A DNA stretch of 6,587 nucleotides from Verrucomicrobiota bacterium (lineage in GTDB: Bacteria; Verrucomicrobiota; Verrucomicrobiia; Limisphaerales; UBA9464). Positions within the stretch are counted from its first letter, which is position 1; every line of letters starts with the position of its first letter. The stretch lies in assembly GCA_025354845.1 (NCBI GenBank), contig JANXMD010000786.1:1-6587 (forward strand), written 5' to 3'. This document shows, in pieces, positions 1-6,462 of this stretch. The position numbers and the translations under genes are program-made. The notes below the pieces were generated by a model. The model was given only the letters and a program-made list of their open reading frames with translations, did no database searches and was not told the origin of the DNA.

Positions 1-672
1 ACGACTCTGGTGCAATTGCTCCCGCGTTTCTACGAAGTGTCGGCTGGAGTCATCCGGATCGATGGTCGCGACCTGCGCGAGTACCCCATGGCCACCCTGC
101 GGTCGCAGATCGCGGTGGTTGGGCAGGAACCGTTTCTGTTCAACGGGACGATACGTGAAAACATTCTCTACGGTCGTCTGGATGCGACCGCTGGGGACCT
201 GGATGCGGCGGCTCAGGCGGCGAACTGCCACGATTTCATTCACCGGCTGCCTGAGGGCTACGACACTCGGGTGGGCGAGCGCGGCGTGCGGCTCAGCGTC
301 GGGGAAAAGCAACGCATTACGATCGCCCGGGCGCTGCTTAAGAACGCGCCAATTCTCATCCTGGACGAGGCCACGGCGAGCGTGGACACCGCCACCGAAC
401 GCCGCATCCAGGAAGCGTTGGAAAACCTGATGCGCGGCCGGACCAGCTTTGTGGTGGCGCATCGGCTGAGCACCATCCGGCAGGCCCATCAGATTCTGGT
501 TCTCAACCACGGTCAGGTGGTGGAGCGAGGCTCGCACGATCGCCTCGTCGCCCAAGATGGCTTGTACGCTCGAATGGTGCGGGCGCAGGCTGCCGTTCGG
601 GAAATCGAGAGTCAGGAGGATGTGGAATCCCCTGAAAACCCCCCGATTACCACCGAAGCGGCCGTCCGCTAG
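1..672 (+). CDS. ABC exporter, C-terminal nucleotide-binding domain (5' partial)
   Basis: This is the ATP-hydrolysing end of an ABC exporter, probably of the MsbA-like type with fused membrane and ATPase domains. The frame is open from base 1, so the gene starts upstream; the visible 223 residues begin at the Thr-Thr-Leu that normally follows the Walker A lysine. Visible motifs are the Q-loop (VVGQEPFLF, Q42), a variant signature LSVGEKQR (98-105) instead of LSGGQ, Walker B ILILDE (118-123, D122/E123), the D-loop ASVD and the H-loop histidine (VVAHR, H154). The protein ends in an acidic, proline-containing tail (about 200-223). An internal GTG at base 10 lies within the domain and is not a real start. 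The substrate cannot be told from this part; lipid, lipid-linked glycan or drug export are all possible. A promoter 12 bases after the stop suggests the next gene is a separate transcription unit. Confidence 0.95.
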   Translation, partial: TTLVQLLPRFYEVSAGVIRIDGRDLREYPMATLRSQIAVVGQEPFLFNGTIRENILYGRLDATAGDLDAAAQAANCHDFIHRLPEGYDTRVGERGVRLSVGEKQRITIARALLKNAPILILDEATASVDTATERRIQEALENLMRGRTSFVVAHRLSTIRQAHQILVLNHGQVVERGSHDRLVAQDGLYARMVRAQAAVREIESQEDVESPENPPITTEAAVR

Positions 673-683
673 GGATTTGTGTG

Positions 684-712
684 TTGACACTTGCCCCCTC
701 CGTTCCTACAAC
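684..712 (+). promoter_or_regulatory. Sigma70-type promoter for the beta-barrel gene
   Basis: A perfect -35 box TTGACA (684-689) is followed after exactly 17 bases by TACAAC (707-712), which matches 4 of 6 positions of the -10 consensus. Transcription would start near 719-720 and leave a leader of about 55 bases before the ATG at 774. The site lies between the ABC gene and the beta-barrel gene. It argues against the longer GTG start at 681, which would put the promoter inside the coding sequence. It is predicted from sequence only. Confidence 0.6.
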
Positions 713-773
713 ATCCGTGCCAATAAGCTCGTTAATAGTCTGCCTCCAAAGAGCGCTCAAAGTCTTTCTCTGT

Positions 774-2033
774 ATGAACAAGTTCATTCGCACCGCAGGA
801 ATGTTGTCCGTTGGGGCTGCAAGCCTTTCGATTCAAGGTATTGCAACTGCCTCGGAAGGAGGCGTTAAGCCTTGGTCCGTTGGGGCATCGCTCCGCGGTT
901 TCTACGACGACAATATCTACACTCGTCCCAATGGTCCGGCGAAGATCGATAGTTTCGGTTTTGAAGTCAGCCCGAGCCTGAGCTACGCGGCTAAGTACGA
1001 CGCCACATCGGTCAGTCTCTCTTACGCCTACAGCGCAAAGTATTACGCCACATCGAAGGCGGACAATGCCTGGGATCAGGGGCACTCCGTCAACGCCTCG
1101 ATCCAGCACGAGTTCAATCAGCGCCTCTCGCTGAGCGCTAGCGACGCCTTCGCCGTTACCCGTGAGCCTCAGGAATTGTTCTCCGGACTCGTTTACCGGA
1201 CTCAGGGGAACAACCTGAACAATCAGGCCCAAGTGAGTCTGTCTTACCAGATCTCCCCTCTGTGGAGTGCGGTGATCGGGTATCACAACGGCTACTACGA
1301 CTATGACAATGTCGGCTACAAGGCCGCGTTGAACCGTATTGAGCATCTTCCTTCGCTCAACCTTCGGTACCAGATTGCTCCGCTCACCGTCGGTGTCCTC
1401 GGGTATCAGTACGGCTCGGTGGTGCATGATGGGAATTTGGATCTCTTCGGGACCAAGGGTACCCCTGGCTATTTGTCCGCCTCGGCTCGCGACAACACCT
1501 CGCACTATTTCTTCGGTGGTCTGGATCACACCTTCAGTCCGGATTTGACCGGTGCCGTTCGTGCTGGTGCTCAGATCACGAAGTATGATTACAACGGCCC
1601 GGCTGGGGTGCGTTACGGTGAGACCTCCCCTTACGCGGACGCCAACCTCAAGTACGGGTTCGCTCCGGGGAGCTCGTTCCAAATCGGCGTGCGTCATCAG
1701 CGCAACGCCACGGACGTCACCCTGAACTTCTCGGGCGACATCGTCCAAGATCAGGAGAGCACCGGTGTTTACGGCACGCTGCGTCACCAGATCTCCGGCA
1801 AGTTGGGTGCCCACCTGACCGCTCAATACCAAGATTCTCAATTCCACGGTGGCGGTGCGACGATCGACGGTAAGAGTGAAACCTACTTCACCATCGGCGG
1901 CGGTCTGGACTATCAGATTTCGGCGAACCTCGCGGCTGAGGCCTCGTACAGCTACGACGACCTGAGCTCGAACCTCCTCGCCCGTGGTTATACCCGGAAC
2001 CGCGTGTTCCTCGGTATCCGCGCTAGTTACTAA
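774..2033 (+). CDS. Outer-membrane beta-barrel protein of a polysaccharide locus (VpsM/EpsL, BBP2-like)
   Basis: This 419-aa protein is probably an outer-membrane barrel that takes part in polysaccharide secretion. It starts with a signal peptide: MNKFIR, a hydrophobic stretch, then an ATA cleavage site, so maturation is expected after A26. The mature part opens with a FYDDNIY segment (43-49), typical of BBP2-type barrels. It continues as alternating Gly/aromatic strands joined by a recurring turn motif such as YQIS (158-161), YQIA (199-202), HQIS (338-341) and YQIS (380-383). The chain ends in alternating hydrophobic residues and a terminal tyrosine (VFLGIRASY), the usual C-terminal signal for barrel insertion. 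The ATG at 774 is preferred over a GTG at 681 because it begins the signal peptide and lies downstream of the promoter; no Shine-Dalgarno sequence is visible. Its position before a Wzc-like and a Wza-like gene supports a role in export. Family assignment is by pattern, and a general porin remains possible. Confidence 0.85.
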   Translation: MNKFIRTAGMLSVGAASLSIQGIATASEGGVKPWSVGASLRGFYDDNIYTRPNGPAKIDSFGFEVSPSLSYAAKYDATSVSLSYAYSAKYYATSKADNAWDQGHSVNASIQHEFNQRLSLSASDAFAVTREPQELFSGLVYRTQGNNLNNQAQVSLSYQISPLWSAVIGYHNGYYDYDNVGYKAALNRIEHLPSLNLRYQIAPLTVGVLGYQYGSVVHDGNLDLFGTKGTPGYLSASARDNTSHYFFGGLDHTFSPDLTGAVRAGAQITKYDYNGPAGVRYGETSPYADANLKYGFAPGSSFQIGVRHQRNATDVTLNFSGDIVQDQESTGVYGTLRHQISGKLGAHLTAQYQDSQFHGGGATIDGKSETYFTIGGGLDYQISANLAAEASYSYDDLSSNLLARGYTRNRVFLGIRASY

Positions 2034-2052
2034 GCGGTTAAAATTCGATTGC

Positions 2053-2088
2053 AGGAGGCTGGAAACCACTTTCAGCCTCCTTTTTTTT
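2053..2088 (+). terminator. Strong intrinsic terminator or attenuator directly before the kinase gene
   Basis: The 5' arm 2053-2064 pairs with 2070-2081: nine Watson-Crick pairs (AGGAGGCTG with CAGCCTCCT), then one G-U and two A-U pairs, closing a 5-base loop ACCAC. Eight T residues follow (2081-2088). This is a textbook Rho-independent terminator for the beta-barrel gene. The T-tract ends one base before the ATG at 2090, so readthrough is needed for the downstream gene unless that gene has its own start site. The 5' arm contains AGGAGG and the 3' arm CCTCCT, so the only good Shine-Dalgarno sequence nearby is locked in the stem and is also too far from the ATG. Confidence 0.9.
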
Positions 2089-2089
2089 C

Positions 2090-4273
2090 ATGGAACCCGC
2101 CAAGACACCGCCGCTGCCGCCGTCGACGGACGCCAAGCTTCACTTCCTGGATTACTGGCGGATCATTCGGATCCGCAAGGTTATCATCCTTGCGGTGTTC
2201 CTCCTCGTGGTCATCACCACGACCGCCGTCACGTTTGTCCTGCCGATCGCTTACTCGAGCACGGCCCGACTCAAGGTTGAGAAGGACACGCCCGACATCA
2301 CCCCATTCGGCATGGGTGGTGGGTCACAGGTCTATGACCCCTACTTCTTGACCACCGAATTCGAAGTCTTGAAGTCCCGCAAGATCCTCTACCCGGTAAT
2401 CGACGCCCTCGGTCTGAACGGGATCTATTCCAAGCGGAACAAGGCGACCCGTGAGTACACGACGCAGGAGTCTTACGACATCCTGTCCCGCGAGGTGGAA
2501 GTGAAGCAGTTCCGGAATACTTCGATCATTGAGATCACTGCGCTCAGTCCGACGGCGGATGCGGCGGCGAATATCGCCAATGAGGTGGCCGGCTCCTACG
2601 AGAAGTATCGCAATACTCTCCGCACCGGCCGCAAGGACCGTGGTCTCGACACCCTGACCAACTCGCTCTCCAACATTGAGGCCAAGCTCAAGGCCGCCCA
2701 GATGGAGCTCGATCGCCTTCGCACCAACTTGAACGTGCCAGACATCGTTGCGGATGGCGGCCAGTTCCAGTCGCTTTCGACGGATGAGATCCGCCGACTG
2801 AGCATGATGAAGACCGACATCGAAAGTCGGTTGAATCAGGAGGAGATTATCTTTGCCAATCTGATGCAGAAGAAGGGCGATAAACTGCGGAGTGCCATTA
2901 ACGCGACCAAGCCCACGCCCCTGCTCCAGAGCCTGCTTCAGGATTTGAGCAGCTCCGAGGTTCGCCGGGTCGGGCTCAGTGTCGATTTGGGGCGAGAGCA
3001 CCCTGACGTGAAGCGTATCGAGGAGATCATCCGCAAGTTGAACTCGGAAATCGATCAGCAGGTTGCCGGGATCATCGAGTCTCTGACCTCGCAGTTGGAA
3101 TCGGACCGCGCCACCAAGCTCAAGATCGAGCAGACCCTCAAAAGGGCGCAGGATGATGACGCAAGCGCGCTCTCTCGGTTCCAGCCGTACCGAGACATGA
3201 AAAAGAAGGTGGATACTCTCGAGCGCGTCGGCCAGGCGATGTCCGCGGCGATCATGCAAGAAAACGTGACCGGCGCGATCTCGAAGGAAAGCTCCGTGGA
3301 AATCGTGGATCCAGCGATCCCGGGCCTCCGCCCGGTGAAACCTGCCAAGATGCTCAACGTCACGCTCGGTGCGATCGCCGGCTTATTGCTGGGCGTCGGT
3401 CTCGCGTTCTTCATCGAGTACCTGGACACCAGCGTTAAGACCATCGACGACGTGGAGCAGGCGCTGCAGGCACCCGTTCTCGGTGTCATCCCGCAGAACG
3501 TCGGCACGCTGATGAACGAAGGACCGGAAAGCCCGCATGCCGAGGCGTATCGCGTTCTGCGAACCAACGTCCTGTTCTCCCGGAAAGATCCAAGCCTCCG
3601 CACCATGACCGTCGTTTCCGGCGGCGCAGGCGAGGGCAAATCGACCACCATCTTCAACCTGGCCACGATTTTTGCCCAGCAGGGAAGCCGGGTTCTGATC
3701 GTTGACTCCGATCTTCGCCGTCCCAGCCTGCACAAGCTGATGAACGTGGCGAACAACGTGGGGCTGACCAACTACCTCCTGAAGCAGAACAAGCTGGAGG
3801 AGGTCATCCAGACCACGTCGCTTCCGTCGATGGACTTCCTGCCTTCCGGCAAGCTGCCCAGCAGCTCGATGGGCATCCTGAACTCCGCGGCGATGCGCGC
3901 CTTCATCGAAGAGGCCAAGAGCCGATACGATTTCGTCTTCTTCGACTCACCGCCGATCATGGGCGTTAGCGACGCCTCGATTCTGGCGAGCGAAGTGGAC
4001 ATGGCGATCCTCGTCGTCCAGTACCGCAAGTATCCGCAGCAGATGACGCTTCGCGCCAAACAGATGGTCGAAAAGGTCGGTGGCAAGCTCCTTGGGGTGG
4101 TGTTGAACAACATCAACATCTCGCAGGACAGCTACTACTACTACTACAGCGGCTACTACTACGACTACTACTCCAAGAGCGACGACAGTCGCCCCGAGGG
4201 CGAAAAGAAACCGACCGATGGAAAGGGCGCAAAAGCGTCCAAGTCCGGCATCGACGTTCAGCCGAAATACTGA
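2090..4273 (+). CDS. Polysaccharide co-polymerase / BY-type tyrosine autokinase (Wzc-like)
   Basis: This 727-aa inner-membrane protein combines a Wzz-type chain-length domain with a cytoplasmic bacterial tyrosine kinase, as in Wzc. In order: a short proline-rich N-terminus; membrane segment 1 (about 31-51); a periplasmic region with coiled-coil stretches (about 185-215 and 300-385) including REHPDVKRI (302-310); the proline motif PGLRPVKP (411-418) before membrane segment 2 (about 423-443). The kinase has the oligomerisation motif E485-x2-R488-x2-R491, Walker A GGAGEGKST (511-519, K517), Walker A' VDSDLRRP (538-545, D539/D541) and Walker B FFDSPP (617-622, D619). The C-terminal tail carries ten clustered tyrosines (682-694), the expected autophosphorylation sites, and ends in another tyrosine. 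Full length, with no frameshift. The ATG at 2090 is the only plausible start ahead of the first membrane segment, yet it has no Shine-Dalgarno sequence and directly follows a terminator. Confidence 0.96.
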   Translation: MEPAKTPPLPPSTDAKLHFLDYWRIIRIRKVIILAVFLLVVITTTAVTFVLPIAYSSTARLKVEKDTPDITPFGMGGGSQVYDPYFLTTEFEVLKSRKILYPVIDALGLNGIYSKRNKATREYTTQESYDILSREVEVKQFRNTSIIEITALSPTADAAANIANEVAGSYEKYRNTLRTGRKDRGLDTLTNSLSNIEAKLKAAQMELDRLRTNLNVPDIVADGGQFQSLSTDEIRRLSMMKTDIESRLNQEEIIFANLMQKKGDKLRSAINATKPTPLLQSLLQDLSSSEVRRVGLSVDLGREHPDVKRIEEIIRKLNSEIDQQVAGIIESLTSQLESDRATKLKIEQTLKRAQDDDASALSRFQPYRDMKKKVDTLERVGQAMSAAIMQENVTGAISKESSVEIVDPAIPGLRPVKPAKMLNVTLGAIAGLLLGVGLAFFIEYLDTSVKTIDDVEQALQAPVLGVIPQNVGTLMNEGPESPHAEAYRVLRTNVLFSRKDPSLRTMTVVSGGAGEGKSTTIFNLATIFAQQGSRVLIVDSDLRRPSLHKLMNVANNVGLTNYLLKQNKLEEVIQTTSLPSMDFLPSGKLPSSSMGILNSAAMRAFIEEAKSRYDFVFFDSPPIMGVSDASILASEVDMAILVVQYRKYPQQMTLRAKQMVEKVGGKLLGVVLNNINISQDSYYYYYSGYYYDYYSKSDDSRPEGEKKPTDGKGAKASKSGIDVQPKY
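4133..4171 (+). repeat. TAC trinucleotide repeat encoding the tyrosine cluster
   Basis: Ten of thirteen consecutive codons are TAC: five (4133-4147), then AGC GGC, three more (4154-4162), GAC, and two more (4166-4171). All ten tyrosines use TAC and none uses TAT, so the DNA is a short imperfect microsatellite. It encodes residues 682-694, the phospho-acceptor tail of the Wzc-like kinase. Gain or loss of a repeat unit would change tyrosine number without breaking the frame. Confidence 0.85.
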
Positions 4274-4321
4274 TTTCGTCCCCGTCCGCGCCCTCCCCAC
4301 CCAGCGCCAAGCTATTGCGAC

Positions 4322-4975
4322 ATGAATCTTGTTCGAGTCTCTCTTCGTTCCCTCTGGGCAGCCATGTTGCTGTGCCTGGGAGCGCTTTTGCTCACCGGTT
4401 GCCAGACAATGGATTCCCCCGAGCCGATGCCGTCCAAGGCAACAGGCGCGGCGACGGCGAATGCCCCCAAGGCGCCCGGATCACTCGGAATGGATTATCT
4501 CCGGTCCGGTGACCGAATCCGAATCGTCTACTCCGACATTCCCGACGCACCGGCGCCGACGGATGATCAGATTCCCGAGGACGGCAAACTGTCGCTCTAT
4601 AAGAACGTTGAGATTAGCCTGCTTGGGAAGAAGCGCACCGATCTGGAAAAGGAGATCGAAGACATTTATGTCAATCAGCGCCACCTGTATAAGAAGATCA
4701 AGGTGACTATTGAGCGCATGGGCCTGTTCATCTCCATTGGTGGAGAGGTTCGCACGCCCAGCGGCACCATTCCGTTCATCGCGGGCATGACGCTGACCAC
4801 GGCGATCAATGCTGCGGGTGGCTGCACCGAGTTTGCCAATCGCAGAGCGGTTCAGATCAAGCGGGCAAACGGTGAGACGCTGAAGGTGAATCTGCGCAAG
4901 GCGGTGGATGATCCCAAATACGACGTGCCGCTCTATCCGGGTGACACCGTCCACGTGCATCGCACCCTCCTCTGA
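4322..4975 (+). CDS. Wza-like polysaccharide export (OPX) lipoprotein, short form
   Basis: This 217-aa lipoprotein belongs to the outer-membrane polysaccharide export family. The signal peptide ends in the lipobox LTGC, so C27 should be lipidated; glutamine follows it, with no aspartate retention signal for the inner membrane. After a low-complexity linker rich in Ala and Pro (about 30-57) comes a Poly_export domain (about 58-132, beginning DYLRSGDRIRI). One SLBB-like domain follows (about 135-213, with ISIGGEV, AINAAGG and YPGDTV). The protein ends seven residues after PGDTV. E. coli Wza is about 380 aa, with further SLBB repeats and a C-terminal amphipathic helix forming the outer-membrane pore; these are absent here. 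It is therefore likely a periplasmic conduit needing a separate outer-membrane pore. The gene begins 48 bases after the kinase gene, probably in the same operon. There is no clear ribosome binding site. Confidence 0.93.
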   Translation: MNLVRVSLRSLWAAMLLCLGALLLTGCQTMDSPEPMPSKATGAATANAPKAPGSLGMDYLRSGDRIRIVYSDIPDAPAPTDDQIPEDGKLSLYKNVEISLLGKKRTDLEKEIEDIYVNQRHLYKKIKVTIERMGLFISIGGEVRTPSGTIPFIAGMTLTTAINAAGGCTEFANRRAVQIKRANGETLKVNLRKAVDDPKYDVPLYPGDTVHVHRTLL

Positions 4976-4982
4976 TTCCGTC

Positions 4983-5375
4983 ATGGTCGAGCTTGCCATC
5001 CTCACCGGAAGGCGGGCGCACACCGTGATTGCGGTTCCCCGTCTCCCCAGTGTCCTTGGACGCGATGGGGCGGACATTGCCCTTCCCGAGCCCGGCGTGG
5101 CCCTCGTGCACGCCACGTTGAGGGATGCTGGAATCGAGGGGTTTATCCTCGAAGCCGAATCAGCTACTTCGATTTATTCGGGGGGAAAACCGCTCCAGCG
5201 CCTGGCTTTGAGGGACGGTAGTGTCTTTGAACTGGGTTCCATTCGCCTCCAATTCCGAATCCAGCCTGCTCATTCTCGGAACCTTCGCGGGCTGGAGGTC
5301 CTGACGTTTGGACTGATTGCAGCGACGATGGCTGCCGAGGTCGCTTGGCTGCTTATTTCTCCGACCTGGCCTTGA
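4983..5375 (+). CDS. Small FHA-domain protein with C-terminal membrane anchor
   Basis: This 130-aa protein starts 7 bases after the stop of the export lipoprotein gene and is probably cotranslated with it; no Shine-Dalgarno sequence is seen. Residues about 3-94 look like a forkhead-associated domain: LGRDGADIAL (25-34) matches the usual GR-x-x-x-DI-x-L strand, VHATL (42-46) the HA-x-L strand, and LRDGSVFELGSIRLQF (76-91) the final strands. Two residues that normally hold phosphothreonine are changed: the serine of S-x-x-H is alanine (A40 before H43), and the N-G turn is S66-G67-G68. A hydrophobic segment (about 104-125) followed by five residues suggests a tail-anchored inner-membrane protein with the FHA domain in the cytoplasm. 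Its role is unknown; a scaffold or sensor for the adjacent export machine is an inference. Its 3' end overlaps the opposing glycosyltransferase gene by 23 bases. Confidence 0.8.
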   Translation: MVELAILTGRRAHTVIAVPRLPSVLGRDGADIALPEPGVALVHATLRDAGIEGFILEAESATSIYSGGKPLQRLALRDGSVFELGSIRLQFRIQPAHSRNLRGLEVLTFGLIAATMAAEVAWLLISPTWP

Positions 5376-6462
5376 GCGTCTCCTTGAGGACCCACACCAA
5401 ACGGGAACTCAGGTGGTCGTAGCTGCATTCCTGGCGGGCCAGCGTGCTAAGACCCAGCCGGGTCTCCAGGAGTTCTGGGTGCTCATACAAAGTGCGGATG
5501 CGCTCGGCCAGGCGCTTGGGGTACTCGCGATCCACTTCGCTGTTGAAATCGATGAGCATTAACTCGGGAAGCAGGAGCGCGGCGTCTCCCACCCGACTGG
5601 CGAGTATGAACCGCTCTGCCGCCATGTACTCCGGCACTTTCCCGGTGGTTCGAACCTGGCCGGGAACATTGTTGGTTTGCGTGGACATGGCGATGTCCAT
5701 GAGGCGCAAATAGGTTGGAACCTCGTCGTATGGAATTCTACCCGTGAATACGACCCGATCGGAAACGCCCAGGCGCAGGCTTTCCTTGGACAGCCAGCCC
5801 ATACCCGCACCGTCACCGATGATCAGTCCGGTCACCGGAATGTCCGATAGGTAGGAGAGGGCCTCGAGCAAATCCCATCCGTAACAGATGCGGAGTCTTG
5901 GGCTATAAATGAGGGACCCCATGAGTCCGACCACGAAGCGGCCCTCGGTCCCAAGCTTTTGGCGCAGGGACTGAATGGCTTCGGGAGTGGCGTTGGTTTG
6001 CTCCCCAAATCCGTCGCGGATGACCATGACCCGCTTGCGTCCTTGTCCGATCAGGTGTTCCCGATGATTGGTTCCGCGTACCACGATGGCGGACGCATAG
6101 CGGTGCGAGAGGCGTTCCAGAATCCAGAGCAAAGGGAGTCGCCACCCGGATTTCGTCCCAGACTGGCGCGCCATCGCATAAATGGCGTCGCCGGTGTCCA
6201 GAACGTAGGGAACCCGGAAAATCAACCACCAGAACACGGCGAGAAGGGCGCCAGGCATTGCCGTGTTCACGACGTAGTGGATTTGCGCGCGATGCCTCAG
6301 CAGGGCGCCGATCCACTTCACCGCAGAGATCAATCGACTGCGGCCGCGGTAGAGGAAGCGCGTTTGAGCCGGATCGAGTTTTGCGGCGAGGCCTTTGGCG
6401 CGCACCGCCTCAATGCCGTCCGCGCGGCCATTGACCAGAAAAGTAACGTCGATTGGGGTCAC
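5353..6462 (-). CDS. GT4-like glycosyltransferase (GT-B fold)
   Basis: This 369-aa cytoplasmic enzyme probably transfers a sugar from a nucleotide donor onto a growing polysaccharide repeat unit. The N-terminal half has the acceptor-side Rossmann pattern (IDVTFLVNG at 4-12, later VPYVLDTGDAIY at 84-95). The C-terminal half has the donor-side fold: VVGLMGSL (177-184), LIIGDGAGM (213-221), VVFTGRIPYDEVPTYL (237-252) and GKVPEYMAAERFILAS (274-289). That last motif matches the K-x-x-EYMA-x-G-x-P-V segment of family GT4; E278 is kept, but the first Glu of the E-x7-E pair is Val here. The start is GTG at 6462, with GGGAGG six bases upstream and overlapping the stop of the preceding gene. A longer frame to 6543 would run over that gene's end and is rejected. 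Sugar and acceptor specificity cannot be read from the sequence. Confidence 0.9.
   Translation of the reverse strand: MTPIDVTFLVNGRADGIEAVRAKGLAAKLDPAQTRFLYRGRSRLISAVKWIGALLRHRAQIHYVVNTAMPGALLAVFWWLIFRVPYVLDTGDAIYAMARQSGTKSGWRLPLLWILERLSHRYASAIVVRGTNHREHLIGQGRKRVMVIRDGFGEQTNATPEAIQSLRQKLGTEGRFVVGLMGSLIYSPRLRICYGWDLLEALSYLSDIPVTGLIIGDGAGMGWLSKESLRLGVSDRVVFTGRIPYDEVPTYLRLMDIAMSTQTNNVPGQVRTTGKVPEYMAAERFILASRVGDAALLLPELMLIDFNSEVDREYPKRLAERIRTLYEHPELLETRLGLSTLARQECSYDHLSSRLVWVLKETLKARSEK

Noticed and set aside
657..670. Small hairpin AGCGG-CCGT-CCGCT at the end of the ABC gene
   Set aside because: Only five pairs and no T-tract follows; too weak to call a terminator.
681..773. GTG start extending the beta-barrel protein by 31 residues
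   Set aside because: The extension would bury the signal peptide inside the protein and place the -35 and -10 boxes in the coding sequence.
2039..2044. TAAAAT box as a promoter for the kinase gene just upstream of the hairpin
   Set aside because: It matches the -10 consensus at five of six positions, but no -35 box lies at suitable spacing and there is no extended -10 TG. Not enough to annotate, though it would put the hairpin in the mRNA leader.
732..2069. A 445-codon open frame on the minus strand opposite the beta-barrel gene
   Set aside because: It is an antisense shadow: Val/Arg-rich, without recognisable motifs, and it runs through the terminator hairpin. The plus-strand frame has a signal peptide, barrel pattern and C-terminal insertion signal.
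2324..3259. A 311-codon open frame on the minus strand inside the kinase gene
   Set aside because: No domain, no signal and no start context; it is opposite the coiled-coil region, whose codon bias leaves the antisense frame open.
5338..5367. Inverted repeat AGGTCG / CGACCT near the convergent gene ends as a shared terminator
   Set aside because: Six pairs with an 18-base loop and no T-tract on either strand; probably chance within coding sequence.
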